Below the pieces are notes generated by a model that did not search any database, was not told the DNA's origin, and was given only the letters and a program-made list of their open reading frames with translations. Shown one piece after another: positions 13,256 to 25,400 of a DNA stretch of 64,000 bases (within the stretch, counting starts at the first letter, position 1; each line of letters begins with the position of its first letter). A program made the translations under genes and the position numbers. Source of the stretch: Camillea tinctor (lineage: Eukaryota; Ascomycota; Sordariomycetes; Xylariales; Xylariaceae); assembly GCA_022578605.1 (NCBI GenBank), contig MU394076.1, positions 62,001 to 126,000 of the forward strand. Direction: 5' to 3'.

Positions 13256-14100
13256 CGAGGAGCTGCTGCGGCGGCGATATTTGACGCGGGATGTGAGAGG
13301 GGGAAGGATAAGGCTGCGGCTAGAAGTTGCAGTGAAGAAGAAAAAGTAGAGGCGCTACGAAAAAGGAAGAAGAAAAGGGAGAAGAGGAGGGAGAGAAGCC
13401 GAATCAAAGCAAATGGAGGGGGAAAAAAACTACTCGGGGCGTTCATGAATCAAAATTGCGTAGAGACCACACACACACACACATAACACAGCACACACGT
13501 TTGCATTGGACGGGAGAATCGGAAATCCTCCTCACGGCCGGATTGGAATTGTCAACATTTCTTGTCAGTATACTTGGATGGTGTCAGTTTGGTTCTTGTT
13601 TGCCTTTTTTTCATCTTTTTCCTTTATTATTGCTGTATTTCTCTTCTTGTCTGGCTGTCTGGGAATCTTTGTTTCTGGGAGTTTGTCATGCCTTAACGAT
13701 TCGGGATCTCTCCCCTTCTCTGTTCTTTTTTTTATTCAACAAACACCACCTCTCCCCCTCGGTAATGATGACTGGCGGGACCTAGGGCAGGGTCCGTGCG
13801 GATTAGACTAGTTGAGTCGATCGTGACGGAGCTTTTTTATGATAATGACACGGATTAATGAATCAAATGACCTTCGTGATAGACTAGACCGGATGCGTTT
13901 CCTTTACCTTTCCTCCTCGCACTTCGCCATCCATTCCTTCCCGCTCCTCTCCTCCCTTGCCTGAATGTTTCCGCTTAATCCTTTTCGTTGCTTGGGCAGG
14001 CGCTTTCCGAATTATTACGTCTTGGCCCTCTATGGCTAAGGGGTTGGTTGCCCCGTTGGGTCCTTCTCCCCTCCCCCATTGACTAACCCAACATGGCATG
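13256..14100. other. 3' flank of the formin-like gene with a CA repeat
   Basis: Purine-rich sequence follows the stop codon, then a CA dinucleotide run at about 13468-13482, then T-rich sequence to about 13740. This looks like a 3' UTR and trailing intergenic DNA. Open frames here are hydrophobic Phe/Ser low-complexity and are not supported as genes. Confidence 0.55.
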
Positions 14101-15881
14101 CTTCACACACGAAACTCGCTTCACCCTAGAAGAATGGCGTACGCCCTCCCAATTTTTACCAAATAGGGTACATGAGCACATGACCTCTACTGACCCTCCA
14201 AACCATCAATGACCACCGCCTCTCGCTTGAGTAGCCTCTCAAATTGGCGGCCATGTGTGCTAGTTTCACGCCTATAGTTCTACATAGCTTGACACGTGCC
14301 CTCCCGCGAGGGAACGGACAGATGAGGGATTTGTACCCGATCAAATAACTCCTAATACGAAGCACTGTCATTTACTGAACGCTACCAAGAAAGCATCTAT
14401 TGCAGCGGTCTCTCTTTTTTATCGTTAACATCACTTCTTTATGTGCCCTCCTTCAGCTCGGATCGCGATTTAGTGACCGGGGCCTTGATTATACTTATTC
14501 TTTTCCGAGTGATATGTCACTTGATTGAAATACTTCGTGTGAATCGGACTCGGGAGGGTCGGGTAAGATGGAGCAGCCGCTTTTGTGATAGATCATTCTC
14601 GTGACGATGTTATCGTTAAGCGGCTCCACGAGGGCAGAGCTCCAGTGTTAGTCATTGGCCGTTGAGGGCCCAGCTTGTCCCTTGGTTGTTGTCAGGTACC
14701 GACAGGAACAAGAGTGCCCGCAATCGAGACGCACTTCCTCTACCAAGATTCGGCCTAGTATCGGCAAGTGGTGCTTAACCGGCCTTATTCTTGAGTTGGA
14801 CCGGAAGCCCTCATCAATAATAAACAGAACCGCACCCGCTGCATAGCCTCGCATGAACTGTGACTTAAAACGATCTGCCGTACGGATATCATAGATAGTT
14901 AATACAGAGAAACTAGGGTTCGTCTAGACTCTTCTGGGTTATTCTGAGGTATGCAGCAGAATACGTGGTGCAGGGTGTATCGAAGAGTGCGGATCGTCTA
15001 AATCAAAAGCGAGAAACTATCCGGTTTATACGAAGAGAACAACGTGGTATTTTCATATGGCCGTGGCGGTCTCTCAAGTTTCCTTAGTTTGCGTAGTCCC
15101 TCCTTTCCCTAGCTAACTAGCTAGCCATCGCCGATGTGTATATGTGTTGAGACGTCGTCTCCAGAGAAGCATTCGACTAGATGTGAAACGACATCTAGGG
15201 ACAACAATTTTATGGACTAATACTCCTTTGGGAAAAGAGGAGCGTCCCCATCGTGACGGAGTTGCAGGACGGAGTTGCAGCTGAGACGGTGGACCGGCAA
15301 AGCGAATCAGAGTTGCATGGCCAGCTTTCAACAGATCTTTGGCGATATGACATGTCCCCTTTAACTGCAGGGAAACGTCCAATTGTTGATCTGTAAAGTC
15401 TCCAACCTAAATGATCCCAGATGCTTATAGACCTCCGTACCAGCTAACATAATAGCTTATATCAATCGCTGTCCTAGTGATACCCATAAATGACGACACG
15501 GCGGGTTGGTCATGTCGCACTGATCGATTGCCGGCGTAGTGATGACAGCTGCGGTTTGTCCGAGAGGGAGCCGCAGTCAAGACGACCCCCAATGGCAGGC
15601 GTCGACTGTCTGCTATTATTTTTGCATGATGCCATATATGCAACCTATCAAGCTTGTGACAAGCAGGATGGGGTGACCGCTTTGTTCCGCGAAAGGTAGC
15701 TCGGTTCCGGGGACGAAATGTTCACTCCCCACTGGCCGGACCGCAAAGTGACAGGACGAAGCTAGGGATCCTCGGGGTTTCCCTGCAAGAGGCAACATTC
15801 TTGGGTCCTTTAGCAGCATGTGAGTGGCCGGTCCGTGCATTTATCCACGTTCGAATCAATACTGATAGGTCTATATCGTGA
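14101..15881. other. Gene-poor stretch of balanced base composition
   Basis: Unlike the AT-rich intergenic DNA on either side, this stretch has near-even base composition, yet I find no frame longer than about 90 codons and no recognisable protein, tRNA or repeat end. It could be a decayed gene or mobile element, or a non-coding RNA locus; nothing in the sequence decides this. Confidence 0.4.
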
Positions 15882-16400
15882 TTATAGAAACAAGGAGGTT
15901 GGCTGTATAGACACAACCGAGGGGAACCGAAAAGGAGCACACACCCCCGAACCCCACAGACTCTGGCCAGGTTGAAGCCACTTTAGCGTACCGATTGCCA
16001 GGAGACCTGTAGAGACAGGCATAGCGACAATGAACATGGTAGCGAGGGCCTCCCGGGCATACGCAGGGCGGGTCTCTCGGTCAGTTGCGGGCTCCTCTGG
16101 TCTGAAAATAGACAAGAAGCCAGGCGAGACGGACAGGAGGAGTAAGGACCCGAGTTAGACAGCCAGAGAGGAGATACAGTACATACGAAGCATACAGGCG
16201 GAGTTGGGAGGGTTCGTTTTAGTTACGTATAAGTTTAACAGAGTCTGGCGAAGTTGAGGTTGTTGCAGTTGAGAGTGTCGATAAGATCATAGCATAGTAA
16301 AACTGTCAACGCCTCCAATCCAATGAGGAGACGACGGGGGAGGCCCCGAATTAGTCTTACCTTGCCGTGATGATCGGATGCCACGCTTCTCTGCATTCAT
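15882..16400 (-). CDS. Doubtful small spliced gene, single membrane helix
   Basis: Not a recognised family. Two frames join in phase: 16400-16361 (MNAEKRGIRSSRQ) ending at a GTAAGA donor, and 16096-15882 after a CAG acceptor. The product is 84 aa. It has a charged N-terminal third (EEPATDRETRPAYARE), one clear hydrophobic helix (ALATMFIVAMPVSTGLLAIG) and a short tail. Another CAG five bases upstream would give a different frame. The 265-nt intron is long for the window. Upstream on the minus strand lie an E-box (CACGTG, 16443-16448) and a G-rich tract (16471-16499). It may instead be chance open sequence. Confidence 0.25.
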
Positions 16401-16470
16401 TCCGCACCCCGTACCTGCAACTCGGTTAACAGTTGCAACGCACACGTGCTGTGCTGTGGTGTAATTGCTA

Positions 16471-16499
16471 GGGGGTAGGGGGTAGGGGGTAAGGGGGGG
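16471..16499 (+). repeat. G-quadruplex-type tract
   Basis: Four runs of five or more G separated by TA or TAA lie on the plus strand (GGGGGTA units). The pattern satisfies the standard intramolecular quadruplex rule. The tract is about 70 bp upstream of the doubtful minus-strand small gene at 15882-16400. It resembles a telomere-like repeat but is only about four units long. Confidence 0.7.
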
Positions 16500-16599
16500 T
16501 TGTGCGTGCGGAAGAAATGCTTGCATTAGTAGACGGTATATGTAGTATGTAATATGTAGATTACAGCTATCACGCATGTTTCTATTTATTTCTTTTCTT

Positions 16600-18390
16600 T
16601 TTTTTTCTCTACATGGAGACGAGGCGGATTACCAAGTCGAAGGGGGGGTTGATGTGGGAGGGAACATTGAAGTGTGGCTTAAGATGCAGCTTCAAAGTCT
16701 AAATCCGCTTATAACGTGACGAGGGCGAAGCTAAAATGCCTAAAGGGGTAAGTTACATTAGCCTTGAATGACAACAGCATCGGTTACCAGGCAAAACAAG
16801 CCTTAGGTTAGACCACAGTACATACTCAGTTTCCTCTTATTACCTATTTCTTTTGATTTATTTATTTGTTTATTTATTTTGAGACCAGCTTTTCCCTGCT
16901 GGCTGTTACATATTCTACAGTAAATAGCTTGTCCGTTAGTTATCTATGCCAACAAAGACATGGACAGCCTCAAGACTTTTAGCTCAGCTTTTGACATCGA
17001 TTACTCAGGCTCTATTTACCGATTATTGGGTACTAACCTCGATGGTATAGGCATACACACCTATATAGTCCTATAGGGATTTTATCCGCTAGCACAGTAC
17101 ACGTACTATTAAATACCTAACTAAGATAAGTTAATATTCACACATACATCAATACACATATACACACATAGACGTAATTCATCAGGACGAAAAGGGAAAA
17201 GGGAGGGGAGGGGAAGAGACGTTACAGCCAACGCATACTTGCACTTTAACGGTCTTTGTCTTGGAGACGGTTTTCTATTCTATCACATGTAAGTCTAGTA
17301 CTGTACCTAACGGTATAATACAAAAAATTATTATTTAAGGTGTTACAATAAAAATGAAATAAACAGGTTAAAAATTGAAGAGGTGTGATTGATGTATATC
17401 AATTTCAATATATGCGCATAGAGTATGCATGCTTCAATCTCGTTCGATGTTGTCGCTCATTGATATACATACATACACACATACATGTCAATGAATCAAT
17501 TGATTGATCTAAGTTAGTTAGCTAAGTTATTACATACCTAATTGTGAAGCAATCTACCCGAGGCACATTAGGGGGTTCGATAGGCAAGTAAGTTGCTAGG
17601 TACTACTGAGGGATCTGCACTAGGTAGTTCCATTCAGACGGCACAGAATTTTAAAAACACATAATGGAGGTTATGATTGACGACAGTAAACTCTAGATGG
17701 TAGAGAGTTCGTCCGTGTTTCAGAACTGGAAATTGATGGAGACCTCCTCAGCAGTGGTTGGTTCAGTCTCCAAGAGGTTACGGTGAGAAAAAAGAAAAAA
17801 AAGATTAAAAAATTTAGTCAGGTCCATCGGCGAAAAAGTGTCGAATGATGATGATGAAGGCAGTTTTGACAAATGATGAGTTGGGCTATGGGCTAGCTAG
17901 CTGCGGCTTTGCAGATCCTACAGTTACCAGAGCCACAGTTTTGCATTATTGGTAGACATGATAACAGCGTCATACAGCTGGAGGTTCCCGTAAGGGCAAA
18001 TTCCGAGTTTGATGTAGGTACCACTACCTAAGTTTACATAAGTTTACATGTAGCAATGAATCAAGGTATAGAGGGAGGAGGTACGGAAATAACTAGGTAC
18101 TAAGTAAGTAACTACATAGTAGATACTTACGATTACCTAATATGTTGTATTTACGTCAAGTACCTATGTTGCAGGTGGTCGTGTAGGTTATGTAGGTTAT
18201 GTTAGTATGTTGGTCATGTAGATTAGGTGAATTTACAAGCAGAGGAACATTGAAACTTTTTAAAAGTACATTAAGTTTTCGTAGGTAAAGTTTATGGGCG
18301 TTTATGGTATTGGAACGAATCAATATGTATGTAGGTAATAGTAACTGCCAGGGACCAAATCGAGTACGCTTCTAGCACCTTTCCTAAGTA
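16600..18390. other. AT-rich intergenic DNA
   Basis: No supported gene. The sequence contains TTTATTTATT runs (about 16857-16878), CACATA/TACATA repeats around 17150 and 17468, and many TAGGTA/ACCTA words near 18010-18340. Confidence 0.6.
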
Positions 18391-19350
18391 GACCTTGGCG
18401 TGGTCTTGGCACCGCTACCTTTTATACTTTGTGGACTCCAGAAATTCAGCCTACCGGCCCCGCCAAAAGGACCACCCACGAGTCCCACGAATCCACCGTC
18501 TTAGTCTTAGTCCACATCCCCCTCCATCACCATTCACATTTCTTCCTCTGCTCTGGGTCTCTGGCCATAATCATAAACCATATTAGCTGACACTGGGTAG
18601 GGGAACGAATTACAGCGCTTTCCATGCCCAGTTTGCCGCCGACACGCAGCAAACCCGTTAGGTTAATCCCATTTTCCCTCAAATTTCTTTTAGTCTTGTT
18701 CCTGTTCCTCTCCTTGTCGCTCCGCAACCACCGGCGAACCACGGTCTGCCATCAATCACTTACTTTTCTAAACCTACTACTCCGTACCTACTACTACTAC
18801 TACTATTATTATTATTATTACTACTACTACTGTTACTACTTACTATCACTTTCACTACCACTACTAACTACCTAACTACTAAACTACCTACTAACTAACA
18901 GGCACCCTACGTTGACTAGGTACTATTTCCACCTCCATTTCACTATCGTTGGCCACCCCCCTCCACCCCTCTTCTCTATTCTCCCTACTCCCCCTACTCC
19001 CCTACCCTCCCTCCTGTCGACTACCACTCGTACTTCTACCACTGCCAGTGTCAACCTGGCTAACCCTGCCCGCATCCACACCTGCGAGGTCTTGCAGCCG
19101 CCTGCTTCTTGCTTCTGCTTCTAACGAGCACGGTCTCCCAACAAGCTCCCTACGCTTTTAGTGGCCCACATTATCATCTCCATTGAGACTTGAAACTTTC
19201 TGCAAGCGTGCCGTACCGCGTCGATTGCTCCTAATCTGCCCTGTCTGAACCTTGCCCGTTTTTGTCTTCCCGAACGGATCCTCAGCCGAACGGCAAGTAT
19301 TCGGTCCAGACCCGGAGACGAGCTGACCACCTTAAGAAATCCTACTCAAA
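18391..19350 (+). promoter_or_regulatory. Promoter and pyrimidine-rich leader of the WBP2-like gene, with a TAC/TAT microsatellite
   Basis: The sequence becomes pyrimidine-rich toward the ATG at 19351, as in many fungal leaders. A TAC/TAT trinucleotide microsatellite occupies about 18787-18840. Frames in this stretch encode only Tyr/Leu/Ser low-complexity. Confidence 0.5.
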
Positions 19351-20525
19351 ATGTCAATCAAGTATGTAAAAGCTTCTACTACCGCTGCCACTACTTCTTC
19401 TTCTTCAACTTCGTCCTTTTACTTCCTTCTGCTTGTTCCCCCTTCTCTCTCCCCCCTTCTCCCCTTCCTCTTGCTACCTACCTATCTGGGCTACCTTATC
19501 ATCTATATATTTGCCCATCTCTCTGTTAAAGTCTATAAGATCGATCGTGCCTTTGTCGTCCTCCCCCTTTTACCAACGATGTAGGAGGTTGAAACCTCTT
19601 ACTTTTTCTCTGAGCAACTTGCTCTCTCGTTCCACATTTTAGGCTGTACAGAAGGCGGGCAAGGCTCGGCGTCGCACGTAATCATGGACTACGCACTCCA
19701 TGATCAGCATGCGGGTTACATCCTAAGCCAAAGCCGACAGGAGGAAGAAAACGACACTGACTTGGATGCCAGCTGGGTCATGTTGTCCCGGACAGGCGAT
19801 ATACAGCCTCTACCGCATGAAAGCATATTACACAAGACAAGGGGTCGCATAGGACTCAGTATAACGACTCCTAATCAGCCGCCGGGTGTCTCTCCTTTTT
19901 CTATCAGGAGTGACAGCGGGACGGCTTTTATCACAAACCAGAGAGTAAGCAGTGGCCTTCGCTTCCCGAGGGGTCCGTGCTGACGTCCCCGTCATAGTTA
20001 ATATACCTGCCTGCCAACCCCACGGAGCAATTCAAGTCATTTTCTTCCAAGATACTAGAATGCCAGGATGGGCGTATGTCCTCATCTTGGATCGGCCCGT
20101 GGTACTGGGAGGCCAGCGTGCGGCCGGTGCCTGATGGCAACATCCCACCCGAGTTCCCAAGGGTGACCCTGAGGTTGACTTTTAGGGACGGTGGTTCTAG
20201 CGAATTCGAATCTAAGTTCGGGGAACTGAAAGGCCGGCTCCACCATGCTGCACAGATTGCAGAGGAATCGGGTCAAAGCAATTGGGCACAGACAGTCCAT
20301 GACGAGCAGCTCCCGGAATACAGCGCACCTGCCGACGGAGAGATCCCCAATCAGACGGAATCAGCAACAAATGAGGTCGCCCAACTGGCGGACGAGGCAG
20401 CGCAGCAGGCGCAAATAAATCAGCCAACTCCAGACGAACCCCCGCCGAACTACGACGAAGCCCAGGCTCAGGCGGTTAGTATGAGTCTCGACGAGCACCT
20501 GCGAGAAGAAGCAGAACGGCAATGA
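19351..20525 (+). CDS. WBP2-like GRAM-domain protein with PPxY motif
   Basis: Homologue of the WW-domain-binding protein 2 / fungal UPF0664 family, adaptor-like proteins thought to recruit WW-domain partners such as Rsp5-type ligases. Exons: 19351-19361, 19773-19944 and 19998-20525, 236 aa. The first coding exon is only 11 nt (ATG TCA ATC AA); its junction gives MSINWVML, the family start. The GRAM domain covers about residues 1-140: PLPHESIL, then FSIRSDSGTAFITNQRLIYLPA, then KSFSSKILECQDG and GPWYWEASVRPVPDG. The acidic, Gln-rich tail carries LPEY (166-169) and PPNY (210-213). Intron 1 is 411 nt. An alternative ATG at 19684 inside it runs in frame into exon 2 and would replace MSIN by about 30 residues. 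Confidence 0.9.
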
Positions 20526-21542
20526 AATTGTACTACCGTTCTAAGCGAGAAAATATATGCCTGGGAACCTAGAAGCCGATTATAGGTCAACAAAGTCTGA
20601 TCCATACATACCAGGCTTTGAGTTACTGGCTTCGATCGTGGATATGAAGATATGATACCCGACTGGCCTAGAGACGCATGTTCATACGAAATAGTTTGTC
20701 CCCGTGGAGCTATGATAGAACTTGGGAAAGATAATGTGCAAACAGATGAGTTCTTTCCAGAACATTATTGTAACTTTGATACGCTTCCTTGTTTATTATA
20801 CGGGATTCAATGCATGGGATGGAATATTTATATTCTTGTGGAACAAGACATTTTTACATTTGCTCTATCCACTACATTCATAGCCATCTACGTACCTAAT
20901 TAATTAGTTTTCTTTGAGCTAGTTATTATTAAAAATCGGGTGGATCTAAATGTGCAGATCAATAGAAAAATCTACCTAACGAATTGAAAAGGAAAAAGAG
21001 ATTGATTATATGTTATGTTTGTATGAGTATATACTATGTTGGTCATTATGTATGATAGGATATAAAGTACATGTTTTATATACATATATATTTACCTAGG
21101 CTAGATAGTTAAAGATTTGAAAGGTATATAGTAGAATTGATATTGATACAGATATGTAGGTAGGTTATAACCAAGGATGTAATGATGCAGGTATAATAAC
21201 CTACTAACGTAGGAGGCAGTACATACACTAGGTTAGGTTATGTACAATACTTAAAAAAAAGTTGAGGCTAAAGAAAAAAGGAAAGCCGTAAGCCGTGAGC
21301 CGTAAGCCGCAAGCCTGTAAGCCTATAAGCCTAGGTAGGTACTTAAGTAGTTCTTTACGTGGGAAGTCATGTGATTTGACCTTTGGACCGGGACCAATCA
21401 AATCGGCTCAATTGGTGATGTACTTTAATTTTCTCAAAAACCAGACCAAACCATCGGGTGACAACATCTTATTACCCACAACACTCGCTCAATCCGACAA
21501 CATATAGCCACTGGACCCCGTGCAGTGCTCGAGCTGATCGCA
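20526..21542. other. Intergenic between WBP2-like gene and QCR6
   Basis: About 1 kb of AT-rich DNA. The end nearest QCR6 holds its promoter; a direct repeat of gccgtaagcc/gccgcaagcc-type units lies at about 21286-21330. An 83-codon frame at 20652-20903 has no recognisable features. Confidence 0.55.
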
Positions 21543-22443
21543 ATGGGAATTTGGGAAACTTTCACCGACCTGGTCGAGGCTGCTACGCCATGGAGCACCG
21601 CCGAAGCCGAAGCTCCAGCTGAGGAAAAGGTATTCCATTCATTCCTCACCTCATCTCACCCCCCACTCATCCAGAGCTCCCAACCAAGCTTCACGAATAC
21701 CTATACCTAGCTTCGATACTCTGCTCTGAGCCAGATGCCCCTTTGCATTGGAACTGGACAAATAAAAAAAGACAACTCAGTTTCGATTTCGAGATGTGTT
21801 GTCAAGGCAATCATCGCATATAGTGGTAGCATAGCTAATGACGTTTTCTAGGATTCCGCCCAAGACGAACCCCAGGAAGCCGAGCCAGAGGAGGAGGCTG
21901 AGGAGGAGGCCGAGGAGGAAGAAGAGGAGGAAGAGGAAGAAGAGCTTGTAGATCCCAAGGAGAAGCTTGAGGAAGGTTAGTAGTTCGACCGACACCCCGC
22001 ATGCCATATGCACGATATATTCTATTCTATTCAACACCGGAACACTTACCCGCGGCTTCTCCAACCCGCCCGCGATTTACGGACCGTGCAAAGGCTGGGC
22101 CGGCTGCTGCCGTCTCGTATATATCTGCTGACATGCGCGGATAGATTGCAAGAACTCCAAAGTATGCGCGCCAGCCAAGCATCACTACGACGAATGTGTC
22201 GAGCGAGTAACGAACGCCTCTGCGGAGGACGAAGGCAAAGAGGACTGTGTTGAAGAATGTAAGAAATCCCCCCTATCCTAACTGGCGGAAACTACGTCAT
22301 TTTCAGCCCGAAGCGGGTTCGTACGGGCGAGTTCCGTTTAACGGGATCGACTAACGGACCTATCTCTATCTTTTGCAGTCTTGCATCTTGCCCACTGCGC
22401 CAGCCAGTGCGCAGCTCCCAAGCTCTGGTCCGTCCTCAAATGA
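21543..22443 (+). CDS. qcr6: Cytochrome bc1 complex subunit 6 (acidic hinge protein)
   Basis: Small intermembrane-space subunit of respiratory complex III that assists the cytochrome c1-cytochrome c interaction. Exons: 21543-21629, 21852-21975, 22145-22258 and 22379-22443, 129 aa. N-terminus MGIWETFTDLVEAATPWST is typical of filamentous fungi. The middle is a long Glu run ending in ELVDPKEKLEE. The C-terminal helical hairpin carries the conserved cysteines: CKNSKVCAPAKHHYDECVERV, then EDCVEEFLHLAHCASQCAAPKLWSVLK. Each intron closes in phase, and a CTAAC branch site is visible in intron 3. Four exons in a protein of this size is high for the window. Confidence 0.94.
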
Positions 22444-25400
22444 TCGCCGCATCAAAAACTCTCGACACCAGCCGGTACTTTCGTATAGCGCCCCGATAGA
22501 GATTCTGATAGCAGAGTACCGGAAGCATTTGAAAAAAAAAAGGTGATCTCGAGATCGTCATCGTCATCAACATGCGATTCGTATTGTATGGTGGCTACAT
22601 GACGCGATCTGCGGCTTAGGGAATGGCAATCAGTTAAGCCGTCTATCTTCTCTTGTACCATACTCATACTGCATGCAACCTCTGAAATAGACCCCTGTTC
22701 TTCAAAGTATTCCAGTAGGCTCTCTCGCTCGCCCCAGATCATGTGCCGTGTTTCCTTAGAGCAAGAATACGTGGCGTCGTTTTATCAATATGCACCCTAA
22801 GGTTACTGCAGAACGTGGCATGATATTAGTTAGAATCCTATTATGCTACTACCACTTCGAAGAAGCCTCGGGGTTGGCTCTTTATCAAGGACATCTTCAT
22901 GATCTGGATAGACGGCTCCTCAGCTGAAGACGGCTTATAATATCGGAGTTTTATGTTGTCACCTACTCTGTACTAAGTCTGGGTCTTCCTTATTACTCGA
23001 TGGTACTCAACGGTACTTAGAGGTTGTCAGTTGTTCCCAGACAATCATTGGATTGCTCAACAACATCTGGCCGTCCCCAGCTGACAACTTGGGGGTCGTT
23101 AATTAATGGGCTATTGTAAATAACTTTACTATTATAGACAGGTCTTCCGGGATATAACATTGCTATAAAAGGTATATGTGACCTAGAACAGATGCTACGG
23201 TTTTAGGCCTAATCTGTCTCAGAACTAATTCCCATCACCCCTCTCCCTCCCCTTGCCTCCTCGCTGTTCATCAGACTTAGTCAATGAACTTATATGGGTT
23301 AACCTGTCCGCATGTGTGCATCGATCACATGTCACATCCCTTAAATCTTTTTTTTTTTCCATTCTCATGTCTCGGTAAGAACACAGTGGGGCTTACTACA
23401 TAGTCATGAAGCGCCTATCAATAAGCGTAATCGCAACACACACTTATACATAGGTATATTATAATAACTATACTCTCCTACTTCACCCCCGCCCCCCTTT
23501 GGAAAGAAGTGATCGAGTTTTATCGGTTCAATAAGTGAGCATATACACAAGGTAGGCCAATATCCTCGCCTTTTTACATAGTGGGGTATAGGATACCTTA
23601 AAGGGAAAAGGATCAAGAAGCCGATCGAGCTAAATACTAGTAAAATATGTTTCATATTCATACTTACCTATTCACCACCATAGATAAGGCTCAGAAGGAA
23701 AGTGATTATTAATAGGCAGTATACCACAACCTTCTCCTGGATATGGATGTATTGCAAATGGGCCACATGATGGGGACATTCGGGTAGACGGAAGAGCACA
23801 CGCCAGACATCCAACGCAGGAACTCTCATCAAACAGAAGGTGACAGAAAAGGCGGAGACTAGACCTAGGTATAGAGAGAAAGCCCGTTATCCGAGTAACA
23901 CAAATCAGGCCGACTAGGGCTTGGTTCGGCCGGCGATTGTGACCCAATCGGTGGTTTACTGCCGAGAAACAACCCTCCCCGGCCGCCGCCCTCCTCCCCT
24001 CTTACCTGGGTTCGATATAGGTACATATATAGGCACCGTTCAAAGCGCTGAGGATTACTTTGACTATTCCCTAGAAATATTTTTTCCACCTTTACAATAC
24101 AAAACTTGTTGGACGAAAGAAGGGAGAAAGACAAGATAGAGTGAATCGAGGCGAACAACGAATAGGTTTAAATATAGAATCATGTCTCGTAAGTATTATG
24201 TACTGAATATGTAGGTAGTCATCCAGGGTCAGTGCACATACAATCAGCCTCTCTCCACGGTTGCTGCTGCTGCTGCTTGCTGTGTTGGTTCTCCCGTTGC
24301 TCAGACGAATTATGTATACTCCCGATAAAAAAAAGTACAGGTCATTATTGTGATTATGTGGTCGAACGGCAAATTTCAAGATTTCGCACTCTTGTGTGCT
24401 TACTATTACTAGCATATTATGCAAAGCATATAACAAACGGTTTACCTATGGGTAATGTATACTTACTCCAACTTGCATACAAAGACACGACCGAGGAACA
24501 GGGGGAAAGAGTTGTTTATCGGTCAAATACTTCAAGGGGGTACCGTGGATGCAAGACAGTGTCATTACTATTATTGTTTATTGTTGTTGTTATTGCTGTC
24601 GTCGCCGTCGCCGCCGTCTTCGTGATTATCTACCGCCGTTGCTCTTTGCTGAAACAGGTGCTAAATTTCTCCCATGTATGTACATTACCTACGTTAATGC
24701 CTTGCCTACATATAATGGCATACATGGCATACATTGCAGACGGAAACAATATTATATAAGATAGATCTGCATGGAAATTCGAGAAATGATGCGATTAGGG
24801 TGATCTGATCTGGCCAAGGCGGGCATTCTGGGTCCCCTGCTTCGTGCAGAAAATCGAACCAAGAGTTTAGAAATTTGGGCTCGCCTCGGGCCTTTTTTTT
24901 CTCTTTTCCTTTTTTTCTTCTGTTCTTAACTTGTTACCATATACATGATTTTCTGTCCGGCTTAATGGAAATGTGACTATAGAGAATGATTCGATTTGGT
25001 CGCTAATTAAGGATTTGATATACATAACATATACTACGTACAGATCCGTACATGCCTCCATAATATGGTATCTGAGCGCACTTAGACCACCAGATGAGAG
25101 AGGGGCTGGGCTGGATACACATTACCTACAACCAACTTTGAGAAAATCACCTATGCATATGATCCATACCGGTGTATATATGTAACTATATAGGTATCTA
25201 GATATATGTAGTGTATGTGTGTGTGTGGAGGCTTATCGATATACGTTGACACACATGAACATCGATGAGTTACATTAACAGGATTATATCCGGGGTTTTT
25301 GCATAGTATTTGTCCACCCCCCTTCAAGTTACAGACACAGATTCCGTACATACCTCCCTAGAAGGGTATGTTCTCCACTTTTCCCGATGCCTGTTCTTCA

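Noticed and set aside
22452..22742. 96-codon minus-strand frame after QCR6
   Set aside because: It lies in the probable QCR6 3' UTR, has no recognisable domain, and includes an Asp run from a simple GAT-type repeat.
23672..23947. 91-codon minus-strand frame with several cysteines
   Set aside because: Cysteine spacing follows no known motif, and no splice-linked partner exon was found.
24232..24759. 175-codon plus-strand frame with Cys-rich and Val/Ile-rich parts
   Set aside because: The Cys and Val runs come from simple CTG/GTC-type trinucleotide repeats; no domain, no start context, and AT-rich flanks.
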